This document shows, one piece after another, positions 21,134 through 34,399 of a DNA stretch of 64,000 nucleotides; positions within the stretch are counted from its first letter, which is position 1; every line of letters begins with the position of its first letter. Location: NCBI RefSeq assembly GCF_003086295.3, contig NC_092048.1:113290276-113354275 (forward strand), in the 5' to 3' direction. The translations under genes were made by a program, and so were the position numbers. This DNA comes from Arachis hypogaea. Taxonomy: Eukaryota; Streptophyta; Magnoliopsida; Fabales; Fabaceae. The notes below the pieces were generated by a model that worked only from the letters and a program-made list of their open reading frames with translations, had not been told where the DNA came from and did no database searches.

Positions 21134-22859
21134 TAAATTCGTATCCTTAGCTATTTTTCGTAGTAGTAGTTTTCTTAGTTATTTTTTTTTGAGTTCTTAC
21201 TAATTTTCTGATCATGCAGCTATGTTCTTCCAGGAACCGAACACCTCAAGCTATAAAAAAAAGCACCCGACGCGCCAGCGTTGCTGACGCGAACGCGTCA
21301 TCTAGGGGTGCAAGAAAAAAATAAAAAGTTACAGAGAGTGCGCGGGAGTGGCGCCAGAATGGAGCCTTTCGCACACAATCCCACGCGATCACGTACCTCA
21401 CGCATTGGCGTCATTTGTGATTTTTGTCATTCACGCGGTCGCGTCACCGATGCGATCGCGTGACCTGCAAATTCGACGTAAAAGAGCGTTTGGGCAGAGA
21501 GTTGTGCCAGCTTGGGGCAAGAAGTGTGCTAAAAGAACAAATTTGGTCACGCGGACGCGTGACTGATGCGTTTGCGTCAGTAGCATATATGGCCATACAC
21601 GCGAACGCATGCCTGACGCTATGCGTCATTATGAAGAATGCGCGACGCATCGCGTGCTGCACGCGAAACGCGTCGCTTGCGCCGCCCAGTTTTCTTTTTC
21701 TCTCTCTCCCAATCCTAATTCTCTCTTATTCGCTTATCCTTTTATTCTTTTCTTTCGTTTTAATATTTGTCTCTTCTATTTTCAGTTCTTCTTTGCTTGA
21801 GGACAAGCAAACCTTTAAGTTTGGTGTTGACGCTGCGCTTATAGGCTTTCTAGTACAAAAGGGAGGTGAATCATCTTCGCGAAGGAGCACAACTTGAAGA
21901 ATAAAGCGACCGCTAGGATAATAAGGTGGTGAGTTCTTTATTTTTATTCCTCTCTTTTTCTATGTTATGTTCCGGTTTCTGCTACTTTGTTTTGTTTATG
22001 ATTCCTTATTAGTAGATTATAGGTATAGTTTATTTTTCTGTTAGAACTTTAATTTAAAGATGTTTATGTACCACTCATGACTTGATTAAAATAAAAGAAA
22101 AGAAGTGATGATGAATGAGAAATTGGTTAATTTTAAAAATAGTCGATTTTTTTGTGGTGGTATTTTCTGTGATTCTGATGCATGAATGATAGTGCATATT
22201 TTTATAGTAAGTTTATGAATGTTAAAATTGTTGGCTCTTGTAGAATGATGAAAAGAAAATTGTTATTGATAATCTAAAAAATCATAAAATTGATTCCTGA
22301 AGCAAGAAAAAGTATAGTGAAAAACACAAGGCTTGCGAAAAAAAAAAAATTTATAAAAAAAACAAGAAAAGAAAAAGCAAGCAGAAAAAGCCAATAACCT
22401 TTAAACTAAAAGGCAAAGGGTAAAAAGGATCCCAAAGCAAAAAAAGAGTGTGCTTAAGAACTCTGGGACCTCTAACTGGGGATTCTAGCAAAGCTGAGTC
22501 ACAATCTGAAAAGGTTCACCCAGTTATGTGTCTGTGGCATTTATGTATCCGGTGGTAATACTGGAAAACAAAATGCTTAGGGTCACAGCAAGACTCATAA
22601 AGTAGCTGTTTTCAAGAATCAACATACTGAACTAGGAGAATCAATAACACTATCTGAATTCTAAGTTCTATGGATGCTAATCATTCTGAACTTCAAGGAT
22701 AAATTGAGATGCCAAAACTGTTCAGGATTGCAGTTGTAAACCCGCACTATAAGAAGAGACATGAGCTTAATCGAACTCTCATTCTCATACAAATTCACAT
22801 CCTAAGCTGATATTAGTGTTGGTTGCTTGAGGACAAGCAACAGTTTAAGTTTAGTGTTG
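21134..22859 (+). other. Non-coding 3' region of element F, right copy
   Basis: Same content as 1573-3349, including the CG array (about 21270-21690) and the two AGGA-loop hairpins (21793-21810 and 22823-22840). There are many single-base losses between 21900 and 22400. No gene seen. Confidence 0.7.
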
Positions 22860-24261
22860 TGATGCGTGAGCATCTTGGTCTATCTTTTCCTAGTGAATTT
22901 GCATCCAAATTGTTGAATTTAATTAAGAATTAATTATATTTTAGCCACTATGGATGCTATTTTGAGTTTTGTACAATACTGGTTATTTTAGGGTAGCATT
23001 TGGCGAATTTGATGGGTTTCTGCAGAGAAAGAGAAAGAAGCCAAGGAGAATGACCAGCGAATATCGACGCAGAGGCATGGCTCACCGACCGCGCGGAATG
23101 GAGGAAAATCACAATAACGCGATCGCCGTGCCTGACGCGAACGCGTGACTGGAATCTGCACAAATGACGCGAAACGCTGGATGACGCGGACGCGTCACAT
23201 GCGCACGTGCAGAAAAAGTAGAAAAACACTGGGGGCGATTTTTGGGCTGTTTTGACCCAATTTCCAGCCAGAAATCACAGATTAGAAGCTACAGAATGGA
23301 CAAATCAAGTGGTCCCACCCATCAACTGAAGATCTGTTAATTAATTCAAATTTAAATTCAAATCTTAAATTAGGAAAAGATATTATTTTAAGTTTAATTT
23401 TTATATTAGATTTTGAATTTATTAGGATTAGTTATAAAACAGGATCTGATGCCATCAGATAGGGACTCGGTACATTTTTACCGGAATCTTATTTTCTCTT
23501 TTCCATGAGCAATAAACCTCCACTATTAAGGTTAGGAGCTCTGTCTATTTCTATGGATTAATTTTATTACTTTTACTATTTTAATTATGTGTGGATTTAT
23601 AATTTAAGAATTGTTTTCGCTCTTTATTTTATGAATTTTGGGTGGAACGGAAGTATGACCCTCTTTCTATTTTGAGTTGTTGTAAAACTTGGAAAAGCTC
23701 TTTACCTGAACAACAGCTTGAAAACTATTTCTCCTAAATTTTAATTATCTAAATTTAATAGGATATGTGACATATAATCCTTTTACATCTTGGATAATTA
23801 GAGTTTTTTATGGCATATAAACTAGAAATTGATTATCACCCTCTAATTGGAATTAATTGACCAATGAATTGGCAGTTAATGAATTTTAGGGGAGACTAGG
23901 AAGGTCTAAGGAATTAGAGTCTAGTCACATACAGTTTGCCATAAATTAAATCCTGCATAATTAAATTAGTTAGTAAGAAAGTTGATCCGGGAAAAATAGA
24001 TAACTCTGAAACCTTAACATCTTCTCCATATATTATTCCCATCTTAATTACTTGCCTTTCTTCAATATTTTTGATATTGTTTAATGTCTTTTTATATTGC
24101 ATCTTAACACTATTTTCTGTTTGTCTAACTAATCCTATCAAACGCTATTGTTGCTTAATCCATCAATCCTCGTGGGATCGACCCTTACTCACGTAAGGTA
24201 TTACTTGGGTACGACCCGGTGCATTGCGGTTAGTAAGTGTGGTTATAAAAATACCGCATCA
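22860..24261 (+). repeat. 3' LTR of element F, right assembly copy
   Basis: Equivalent to 3350-4754, 1402 bp. The U5 hairpin that is perfect in the left copy has lost two C residues here (around 24223-24230). This supports the left copy being the better one in this part. Confidence 0.8.
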
Positions 24262-25335
24262 ATGACTTCAGTGTTTATGGAACTTCATTTGATTGTTGGC
24301 TTTAGAGAACTTGGCCAAGGTCTTAGCTAGATGTGTTGACACTAACCTTGTCTTAAATTTTAAAAAATGTCACTTTATGGTAAGAAAGCATAGTTTGGGA
24401 CATGTAGTTTCATGAAGGATTTCTGTAGACCCGGCCAAGGTCGATGTTATCACCACTTTACCTCACCCCTCGTCTGTGAGGGAGGTCCGCTCATTTTTGG
24501 GACATGCAGGATTTTACAGGCGCTTTATTAAAGATTTCAGCAAAATTGCTTTGCCATTGTCGTGCCTACTCGAAAAAGATGTGGACTTTGAGTTTGACAG
24601 TGCATGTGTGAAAGCATTTGAAGAGTTAAGGAGATTCTCACCATGGCACCGATTGTGCGAGGCCCAACTGGACGCTGCCATTCGAGATAATGTGGGATGC
24701 GTCAAACCATGCTTAGGTGCCGCGCTTGCACAGGCGGATGGTAAACTCCCTTATGTTATTGCTTACTCTTCTAAAACACTGGATGCAGCACAATCCAACT
24801 ATACCCCTACAAAAAGGAACTCCTAGCTATTGTTCATACTTTAGATAAATTCAGATCTTATTTGCTAGGATCCAAGATAGTGGTATACATGGATCATGCA
24901 GCTTTAAAGTACTTATTGACAAAGAATGAGTCAAAACCTAGACTCATACGTTGGATCTTGCTTTTGCAAGAATTCGACATTGAGATTAGGGACCGGAGTG
25001 GGTCTCAAAACTTGGTTGTGGATCATTTAAGCCACCTTGAGAATTTAAAATTTGACCCATTTCTGATCAATGACTCATTCCCATTGGATAGTTTGCATGC
25101 TGTGTCGGATAGCTTTCCTTGGTTTGCCCCAATGGCGAACTACTTGGTTGCAAAAAATCTTCCCTCCTACTTTTCTAAAAACCAAAGGGAAAAGTTAAGG
25201 AGTGACTCCAAATACTACATTTGGGATGACCCTCATTGTGGAAGAGGGGCGTGGACCAATAATTCGAAGATGTGTGCCAGAGTCTGAAATTCAACATATT
25301 CTTGAAGCTTGCCATTCGTCCGAATGTGGTGGCCA
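24262..25335 (+). pseudogene. Element A RT end, RNase H, integrase start; right copy
   Basis: Equivalent to 4755-5838. The left copy is open throughout; this one is broken into several frames by single-base losses (for example near 24386, 24410, 24636, 24811 and 25236). The losses are probably sequencing errors. The RNase H acidic motifs (YMDHAAL, VVDHLS) remain readable. Confidence 0.75.
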
Positions 25336-26758
25336 TGAAGAACTGAAGATTGATGGTTTAGAAGTTATAGTAGACTCTCTTGAAGTATAGTTATAAACCA
25401 AGCAATAACCTTTCTTACAAACGTTTTGGTTGTCACAAGTAACAAACCCTTTAAAATTGATAACCAAGTATTTAACCTCGGTCGTCTTCTCAAGGAATTG
25501 CAGGGAGGTTTCTTATTATTGGTTATGAGTTTTGTAAATTGGGGGTTTTTAAATAAGGAGCAGGTAATTTAAATGACAAGTAAAATAATAAATAACTATA
25601 AATAAACTCTTGGCAAGGTATAAGAACTGGAGTCCTATCCTAGTTATCCTTATCAAGTGTGATGAGAATTGATTTTTCCCCCACCTATTAACCTCTAACT
25701 ATGAAGGTAAGTTAAGTGGATGAATTAATTTTTGAATCCTCAAGTCCTAGTCTTTTCTTGGGAAAGGCTAGAGTTAGTGGAACTCGAATTAATTCTTGAA
25801 GAATTCTAATTTTCAGTTAACACTGAGTTTGATAACTCACGAGTTACCAATTACTTAGCCAAGACCAAAAGGGAGAAAATCTACTTAAATAAAAATGTCT
25901 TCGGATTGGAAGCAATAATAACATAAATAGAAGTAAGCAATCATAAACTGAAATACCACAATAATATTAATTAAGAAAATCAATCTAAACATAAAGAGTT
26001 CATAAACTAAATGATAAAATAAATAAAAGGAACATTGAACCTGATAAAAAGAAACAATCTTGAAAGCAAAGAAATCCTAAATCCTGATCCTAAGAGAGAG
26101 GAGAGAACTTCTCTCTCTAAAAACTACATCTAAATCCTAAATTGTGTATTGTGAGCTTCTTATTCTGAATGAATGGATTCTCCCACTTTATAGCCTCTAA
26201 TCTGTGTTTTCTGGGCCGAAAACTGGGTCGAAAACAGCCCAGAAATCGCTGGAGAAGAAAACTGCCACGCTGATTTTTGGAACTACGACGCGTCCGCGTG
26301 GAGCGCGCATTCGCGTCATCTAGCATCAAGGAACTATGGCATATTATATATCAATCAAAGCCCCGGACGTTAGCTTTCCAAAGCAACTAAAACCGCGTCG
26401 TTTGGACCTCTGCATCTCAAGTTATGACCGTTTTAGTGCGAGAGGGTCAGGCTGACAACTTTGTAGTTCCTTCAACTTTTTGTATTCCTTCCACTTTTGC
26501 ATGCTTCCTTTCCATCCTCTAAGCCATTCCTGCCCTGTAATATCTGAAACACTTAACACAATATCAAAGCATCGAATAGTGATAAGAGGAATTAATTTTT
26601 GGTAATTAAAAGGCTCGGGAAGCAAGTTTCCAATTATAGAATAAAATTAGGAAGAAAATATAAAACCATGCAAATAGTATGAATAAGTGGGTAAAGAGTT
26701 GATAAAAACCACTCAAATTAGTACAAGATAAACCATAAAATAGTGGTTTATCAGGCCA
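25331..26758 (-). mobile_element. Solo LTR G, right copy, flanked by GGCCA
   Basis: LTR 25336-26753 (1418 bp against 1442 in the left copy), target duplications at 25331-25335 and 26754-26758. Same insertion as 5839-7280. Confidence 0.8.
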
Positions 26759-27603
26759 CTTTGGCCACAAAGGACAGCTAAAAGGTGTTGGATTGTGGAT
26801 TCTGGTGGCCAACCTTATTCAAAGATGCTAATCGGTTCTGTGTGTCTTGCCATCAGCGTCAGAAGTCGGGAAACACGTCCCAAAGGAATGAGATGCCTCA
26901 ACAACCTATGTTGTTCTATGAGATATTTGATGTATGGGGTATTGACTTTATGGGACCGTTTTCCAACTCAAGTGGGTATCTATATATTTGTTAGTGGTTG
27001 ACTACGTGTCAAAGTAGGTAGAAGCAATACCTACCCGCCTTGACGACGCCAATACCGTCATTTCTTTTATTTAAAACTACATTGTATGCCGTTATGGGTC
27101 GCCACGAGCAATCGTGAGCAAACAAGGATCCCACTTTTGTAACGGGAAAGTAGAGGCACTGCTCAAGCACTATGGGGTATTGCATAGGTTACCACTGCTT
27201 ATCACCCACAGACCAACGGGCAAGCGAAAGTGTCCAACCGCGAGATTAAGAGAATCTTGGAGAAAGTGGTCAATCCACAAAGGAAGCATTGGAGCCTCGG
27301 TTAGGAGATGCACTGTGGGCGTATAGGACGGCCTACAAGACTCCGTTAGGGATGAGTCCCTTCCGGATCGTCTATCGTAAGGCATGCCACCTTCCGGTGA
27401 AAATCGAGCATAAAGCCTATTGGGCGGTAAGCAGTGCAACATGGATCCAACAAGGCGGGAGTGGCCAAGAAATTACAGCTAGAGGAGCTCGAGTGTTTGA
27501 GGAGCGAAGCATATGAGAATGCCCGGATTTACAAGGAAAGGACTAAAGCATTTCATTATCATCACATCCAGAAGAAGGATTTTCAAGAAGGTGATGATGT
27601 TCT
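26754..27603 (+). pseudogene. Element A integrase core, right copy
   Basis: Equivalent to 7281-8137, with the same TAG after VDYVSK and the same loss of two catalytic acids. The shared lesions show that these are real decay of element A. Extra single-base losses (for example near 26765, 26990, 27187 and 27297) are private to this copy. Confidence 0.8.
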
Positions 27604-29347
27604 TGGTATGCGAATTGTTACTCAGGTTGTGAATTATTGTTCGAAATTGATTCCCTGGTGATGGCACCAAAAACGGATGCACAGAACCATGGTCTAAACA
27701 TATCTTCACAACTTCGCATAACTAACCAGCAAGTGCACTGGGTCGTCCAAGTAATAAACCTTACGTGAGTAAGGGTCGATCCCACGGAGATTGTTGGTAT
27801 GAAGTAAGCTATGGTCACCTTGTAAATCTCAGTCAGGCGGATATAAAATAGTTATGGAGTTTTCGAAATTATACTGAAATAGGGATAGAAATACTTATGT
27901 AATCATTGGTGAGAATTTCAGATAAGCGTATGGAGATGCATTCATTCCTCTGAACCTCTGCTTTCCTGCTGTCTTCATCCATCCGTCTTACTCCTTTCTA
28001 TGGCTAGCTTTATGTAAGGATGTCACCGGTGCCAATGGCTACTTTCAATCCTCTCGGAAAATGGTCCAAATGCTCTGTCACAGCACGGCTAATCGTTTGG
28101 AGGCATCACCCTTGTTGTTGGTTGCATCCTATTCCTCTCTGTGAAATGGTCCGATGCGCTGTCACTGCATGGCTAATCATCTTGGAGGTTCTCGATCATA
28201 CTGGAATAGAATTTACTATCCTTTTGCGTCTGTCACTACGCCCAGCACTCGCGAGTTTGGAGTTCGTCACAGTCATTCAATCCCAGAGTCCTACTCGGAA
28301 TACCACGGACAAGGTTTAGACTTTCCGGACTCTCATGAATGCCGCCATCAATCTAGCTTATACCACGAAGATTCTGATTAAGAGATCTAAGAGATACTCA
28401 TTCAATCTAATGTAGAACGGAAGTGGTTGTCAGGCACGCGTTCATAGGGAATGATGATGATTGTCACGTTCATCACATTCAGGTTGAAGTGCGAATGAAT
28501 ATCTTAGAAGCGAAATAAGATGAATTGAATAGAAAACAGTAGTACTTTGCATTAATCTTTGAGGAACAGCAGAGCTCCACACCTTAATCTATGGAGTGCA
28601 GAAACTCTACCGTTGAAAATACATAAGTGATAATGGAGTTCATTGGTCTCGGCCCCAGAGGGGAACTGGAGTAACCAAGACTTGATCACAGGATCAAAAA
28701 TACAATCCAGGATGTCTAATACAATTGTAAAAGGTCCTATTTATAATAAACTAGCTACTAGAGTTTACAGAAGTAAGTAATTGATGCATAAATCCACTTC
28801 TGGGGCCCACTTGGTGTGTGCTTGGCTGAGCTTGAAGTCTATACGTGGAGAGGTCATTCTTGGAGTTGAACGCCAGCTTTTGTGCCAGTTTGGGCGTTGA
28901 ACTCCACTTTGCAACTTGTTTCTGGCGCTGGACGCCAGATTGGGCAGAGAGCTGGCGTTAAACGCCAATTTGCGTCGTCTAAACTTGGGCAAAGTATGGA
29001 CTATTATATATTTCTGAAAAGCCCTGGATGTCTACTTTCCAATGCAATTGGAAGCACGCCATTTGAGTTCGGTAGCTCTAGAAAATCCATTTTGAGTGCA
29101 GGAAGGTCAGAATCCAACAGCATCAGCAGTCCTTCTTCAACCTCTGAATCTGATTTTTGCTCAAGTCCCTCAATTTCAGCCAGAAAATACCTGAAATCAC
29201 AGAAAAAAACACAAACTCATAGTAAAGTCCAAAAATGTGAATTTAACATAAAAACTAATGAAAACATCCCTAAAAGTAACTAGATTCTACTAAAAACATA
29301 CTAAAAACAATGCCAAAAAGCGTATAAATTATCCGCTCATCAGTTCT
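27599..29347 (-). mobile_element. Solo LTR H, right copy, flanked by GTTCT
   Basis: LTR 27604-29342 (1739 bp), target duplications 27599-27603 and 29343-29347. U5 hairpin at 27726-27741. Same insertion as 8138-9885. Confidence 0.8.
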
Positions 29348-29577
29348 CCTCTACAACTCGAGGCTTAGATTCATGCCTGGCAAGCTCCGTTCTAGATGGA
29401 AGGACCCTTCAAGGTGAAGAGATAAAGCCCTATGGAGTAGTGGAATTGTTTGATCCTAAAAGTGAAGCAACTTTCAAGGTGAATGGACATAGAGTGAAGA
29501 AGTACCACGGCTACAAACTCCCAAAGGAGCTAGAGGAGTTCCTACTAATGGATGCACCTAGAGGAGGAGAAGCTTAA
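29343..29577 (+). pseudogene. Element A integrase tail, right copy
   Basis: Equivalent to 9886-10122 with two single-base losses (near 29399 and 29418). Stop TAA at 29575-29577. Confidence 0.75.
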
Positions 29578-29584
29578 GTGACTG

Positions 29585-29635
29585 AACGTCCAACTTAAGG
29601 ACGTTAAAGAAAAGTGCTTGGTGGGAGGCACCCCA
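29585..29635 (+). other. Post-pol double hairpin, element A right copy
   Basis: Hairpin 1 at 29585-29605, hairpin 2 at 29622-29635. Same as 10130-10180. Confidence 0.7.
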
Positions 29636-31335
29636 TTGTGGTAAGATCTTCCTTGTGTATACCGTTTTATTTTTAGCTTTAGATTCTTGTGAATTTTTTA
29701 ACTTCTTGATGTTGTTGATTGCTTAGGAATGTTAGTTTTATTGTTCTTGTAGGATAGATTTCATCATTTTGGTATGGATGAATTGTTGAAGTAGAGAGAA
29801 TGCTATGTTTTGAATAGTGCATGAATTTGTGAAGTGTTCTCTTGACTACTAGCTCAAACACCTGCCAAGAATTTGTTAGAATAGCCCTCTTTATGTTGTA
29901 AAAAAAAAAAAGCGAAAAAGCAAGGAAAAAGGGCATCCGTGCTCGCGCGCGCCGGTGGTGCGATTCTTACTCCTGGGCCAAAAACCCGAGTGTCATGCTT
30001 ACCTTGTGCCCACTTCATGCCAGCACCCATGCGCCAGGTGCATACCGCCTGTGCGCCCCTTGCAACTTGGCCATCGACGCACAAGCGCACGGTGCGCGTG
30101 CGCGCCGATGGTGCAATATAAACTCCTTGATACAAAAACCAGAGAGTTGTGCCATACTACCTAGTCTGTGCCTGAACTGACGCGTCCACGTACTGCGCGC
30201 GTCCGCGTTGGTATCCAATTCGATCAGGCACGCGTCCGCGCACTGTGCGCGTCCGCGCGCCTGTGCTGCATGCCAACTCTGGTACAAGGAGACCGAGAGT
30301 TGGGCCTACTTTGTGCCAACTCTATGCCAAGAGCCCAACTGTATTTTTGTGTACGCGCCAATGACGCGTACGCGTCCCTCGCTCCACCTTCATCGACGCG
30401 CTAGCGCACCGTGCGCGCGCGCTGGTCGCGCGAACCAGTTTTAAAGCTGGGGCGCCCTGTTCTATCCCTCTCCCCCTCTTTCTTATTTCTTTATTCTTCT
30501 TTCTCCATCACCTTTCTTTTCTTCTTCTTCCACAATCCACGACCACCGTCTCCGGCTACTTACCGGCGACCACCACCACTTCCGGTGGCCCTACACCTCC
30601 CCTATCTCTTTCTCATTTTCACAACAAGAAAATTATACCTTGATTCTTTTACACTTCTCAAGGTTCTACTTCTTCTACATCACTTCTTTTACTCTCTTTG
30701 CATAATCTCTTCTTTTACTTAGATGTTTCTTGTTAATTCTCGTATTTTCTTTTTTAGTTGCATGTTTATACTACTTGCTCTTTGCTTGTTTACTTTTTAC
30801 TTCTTCTTGCTTTTCCACGGATGTTGAACTTGAATTTTAATTTGCTTTGATGGTTCTTCTTGTTGTTTTTCATTATCCTTGTCGGTAGACGATGTTGTGT
30901 GATGATTGATATTTCATTTTGAGCTTCTAATTGGTTGAGTATCTCATAATTGCACATTTCTTGTTAACTACACGCCAAGTGTTCGAGGAAATGCACATAT
31001 GCCATTTTGGTTTATTCTAGTCATACATCTTCAATTTGGTGCTTCCTCCTCATTCACTTGCTCTGTTCTAAGTGCATTGAACCCACTTTGCTTATCACTT
31101 GCTAATTAAATACTCATTGAACATGACTTGCTCTTTGTTATGGATGCTTGAGATTATTCTTCTCATGCCATTTTGCATGCTTCACTCCCTCTTGCATCCC
31201 ATGTCAAGTGTTGTGACCCTATCTCTATGATTCCTGTGTTGCAATATTTCTTTTGGGCACTATCTCTCACTTGCATGTTTTTGTTGAGATGATTCTTTGG
31301 GTTTAATGTTTTCCTTTTTCTCTTCCTTTTTCAGG
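29636..31335 (+). other. Non-coding stretch before env-like ORF, right copy
   Basis: Same as 10181-11882: A-run, CG-rich array (about 29940-30443), pyrimidine tract and splice-acceptor-like TTTTTCAG before the ATG at 31336. No gene seen. Confidence 0.65.
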
Positions 31336-32584
31336 ATGGCCACCAAGAAAAGCAAGGAGAAAGGTTCAAGGAAACCGGCCGCAAAGAGGGCACCCGAAAG
31401 GTCAAACTCTAAGGCACACTCTTCATTAGGAGCCAAACCCCTATCTAAGATGGTGAAGGCACCCTCTCCTATTGATGAGAACGAGAAGAGAAAATTGGCA
31501 AAGGATTCTTCAAGGTTCCCCAACCGCTTTTGTGAACTTGTGTTCCCGCCATGGTTGAGAGGAACTATCATGTTGAGCATCTACTCGCTCCGCCGGACAA
31601 GGTTGCTCCTTGTATTCTACCCTGCATTGAACGGCGAGGATGGAAGTTTCTTCTGAGAAAACCACAAGAGGTCAACCTCTCGTGGGTGGTAGAGTTCTAC
31701 AATAACTACCATCTTCCCTCTCTTCAATCGGTATACGTGCACCGGAAGCAAGTCTCAGTTCAGAAGAGGCTATTCAGCATGTGCTTAATGTCTTACCAGT
31801 ACCACGTAACATGGATGGCTACCAAGAGGTTCTACATCAGTGAGAAAAGTTTGGGTTTGATTGGGACTTGATCCTCCGTGTCATTGCTGAACCAGAGGCA
31901 TTTTGGATCCATGGTCGACTCAGGATGAGGCCCAAGTGCATTGACGCACGTTTCCTCACTGTAGAAGCTAGAGCTTGGGCCAAGATCCTATCCCACTATG
32001 TGCTACCTAGCACCCATAAGTCATCCTTCACGGCGGATCTCGCTTTACTTGTTTGGTGTGTTCTCACGGAAAGACCGGTGAACATTCTGCCTCTTGTCAA
32101 GTAAGCGATGGGTCAAGTCCACGCCCGTGGTAATTTGCCATTTCCAGCATTGGTATCTGATTTAGTTGCTGCTGCGGGTGTTCCTTGGGAAGACATGGAC
32201 ACGAATGCTATCATTCTAGCTAAGGGCGATGTGGTCCCAAGTGGAAAATACTTACATCTTTCCATGAACAACCCAAGCCTTGACATAGCCCTTCCATCTA
32301 CTGTTCCTTCCACCTCATTGTCACCACCACCGCAAAGATCCACCCATCAAAGGATAGAAGATCTACACCGGAAGATTGATAGATATGAGCGGCGTAACCA
32401 ACGCTGATACACTTACATCAATAAGCTTCTGCGTTGTGTTACCCCTAGCATGGAGGAATCCGAAATATTCACATCCACCTCAAACCCAAGTGATGGGAGC
32501 TCTGATGAAGGGGATAGTGAAAGTTCCGGTCCTGACGGTCCCTTGCGCATTGTTGGTGGCACGGAGGACCGTGCTAGATTCTAA
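31336..32584 (+). pseudogene. Env-like 3' ORF of element A, right copy
   Basis: Same gene as 11883-13133 and the same three nonsense codons. Two further single-base losses (near 31549 and 31761) break the frame in this copy only. The shared stops are real; the private losses are probably errors. Confidence 0.75.
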
Positions 32585-33035
32585 GTGTGGGGAGGTCGTT
32601 CGACCGATCTCCATGGGTAACAATCTCTTCCTTTCAGCACCCATGGATTTATCTTTTTCTTAGTAGTTAGTACATTGCATGTGTAGTTAATCTTTCTTGT
32701 AAATACTCCTTGCATGATAGTTAGTTCCTATAGAGTTACTTGGTCAAAATAATGACTTCTTCCCCAAGAAACTGTGACTTCGGGGTAGCCTACCAATTTT
32801 GAAATTTTTTTTTTTGCGTCAAACTTGCTTCAAGAATGTATTCTGGAACATAGTAATTGAGCTAAGAACACAAGCATGCAAGTTTTGAGCCTATTGTGTG
32901 GTTATATCTTCTAACCACTATTCCTCATTCTTGTCTGCATTATTCTCTCTCTATGACTGTAATCCTTGCTTTGTCTGATTCTATATGTCCATTACCTAGT
33001 GTATGAATACATTTACATGATTGAGACCATCATTT
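32585..33035 (+). other. Element A 3' region up to C insertion, right copy
   Basis: Non-coding, the same as 13134-13584, ending in the target duplication CATTT (33031-33035). Confidence 0.65.
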
Positions 33036-33343
33036 TGATGCCAAGGCATCTTAGGCTAGTTTCACTAGCATTTTTCTGTTAGTTTTAGTTGTTTTATGCA
33101 TTTTCTTGAGCTTAAAGTAACCAAGAATGGCTAAATGAATAACAAAGCAATGAACCATCCAAACAGTATGATTTTGATGCAAATTCCATGAGTTTTAGTT
33201 ATATTACTTGAATGCTATGAATGGAAGAATTCTCATGAAATTTTGCAAGACTTTGATGAAATTGTTTGGATGATTTCAGGAAAGAAGAGGCTAGGCAAGG
33301 AAGCAACAAAATCAATAAAGGAAGCTTGAATATCACATGTGGA

Positions 33344-34068
33344 GTTTAAGTTCCAGTTTAAGCTTAAACTGGAACTTAAACTACCAAGCCATATAATGCT
33401 GGAAATGGCGTTTAAGTTCCAGTTTAAGCCTAAACTGGAGCTTAAACGCCAGAATCATGAAGGTTAAGAAATGCTGAAACTGAAGTTTAACCTCCAGTTT
33501 AACCTTAAACTGGAGGTTAAACGCCAGAATGAGAATTCCACTCAGGAAGCATTTCCACGTTTAACCTCCAGTTTAACCTTAAACTGGAGGTTAAACGCCA
33601 GAAATGGGAAATGCACCAGGGAGCCATTCCCACGTTTAAGCTCCAGTTTAACCTTAAACTGGAGCTTAAACGTGTTCGACCAAGTTTTCTCCTCCAGGGT
33701 TGCTTTCTCCATTTCCACGTTTAAGCTCCAGTTTAACCTTAAACTGGAGCTTAAACGTGTTCGACACCTCCAGGGCTACCTTTCTCAGCTTCCACGTTTA
33801 AGCTCCAGTTTAACCTTAAACTGGAGCTTAAACGTGTTCGACCTCCAGGGCTGCCTTTCCTATCTCCACGTTTAAGCTTCAGTTTAACCTTAAACTGAAG
33901 CTTAAACGTGTTCGACTACGTTACCCTCCAGGGCTGCCTTCTTCCATTTCCACGTTTAAGCTTCAGTTTAGCTTTAAACTGAAGCTTAAACGTGCTTCCA
34001 CAAAAGGCATCACTGGAAGTGTCTGGCGTTTAAGCTGCAGTTTAAGCTTAAACTGCAACTTAAATGCC
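33344..34068 (+). repeat. Ten-unit hairpin array in U3 of element C
   Basis: Ten inverted repeats of 38-44 bp lie 65-85 bp apart. The first (33344-33381) is a 38-bp palindrome with no loop: GTTTAAGTTCCAGTTTAAG followed by its exact complement. Units at 33631, 33716, 33793 and 33867 have perfect 21-bp stems around a CC loop. The stem core varies between units as GTTCC, CCTCC, GCTCC, GCTTC or GCTGC, and the opposite arm nearly always carries the matching change. Spacers are unrelated apart from a CCTCCAGGG phrase. Copies are at 13893-14617 and 42957-43681. Confidence 0.9.
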
Positions 34069-34391
34069 ACTCTTGGAAAAGGTTTCTGGGCCAAAAATAT
34101 TGCAGTTTAAGTTAGTATTTGAGCACAAACATTAACTTAAACTTACTCTAGTATGAAACCCAATTGAATATCATGGTTTATGGGATTGGGCCTGAAGGAT
34201 TGATGAGTCTGAAATTTCAATTTGATGAGTCATGTGTCATTATTTGATTATCACTAAGTTGGCTCAATGAATGTTACAGAATTTGGAACAGCAGCCTCAT
34301 CAAGATTATGGATCATAAACCCAAGGCAAAAGGAAAGCAGAGAGAGGCCTCAAAGCCCAAGAAACACAACAGAAGCTCAATATAGAAAGTG

Positions 34392-34399
34392 TATAAATA
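34392..34399 (+). promoter_or_regulatory. TATA box of element C LTR
   Basis: TATAAATA, about 325 bp after the hairpin array, with an AT-poor start region downstream. The partner in the 3' LTR is at 44005-44012. Confidence 0.7.
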
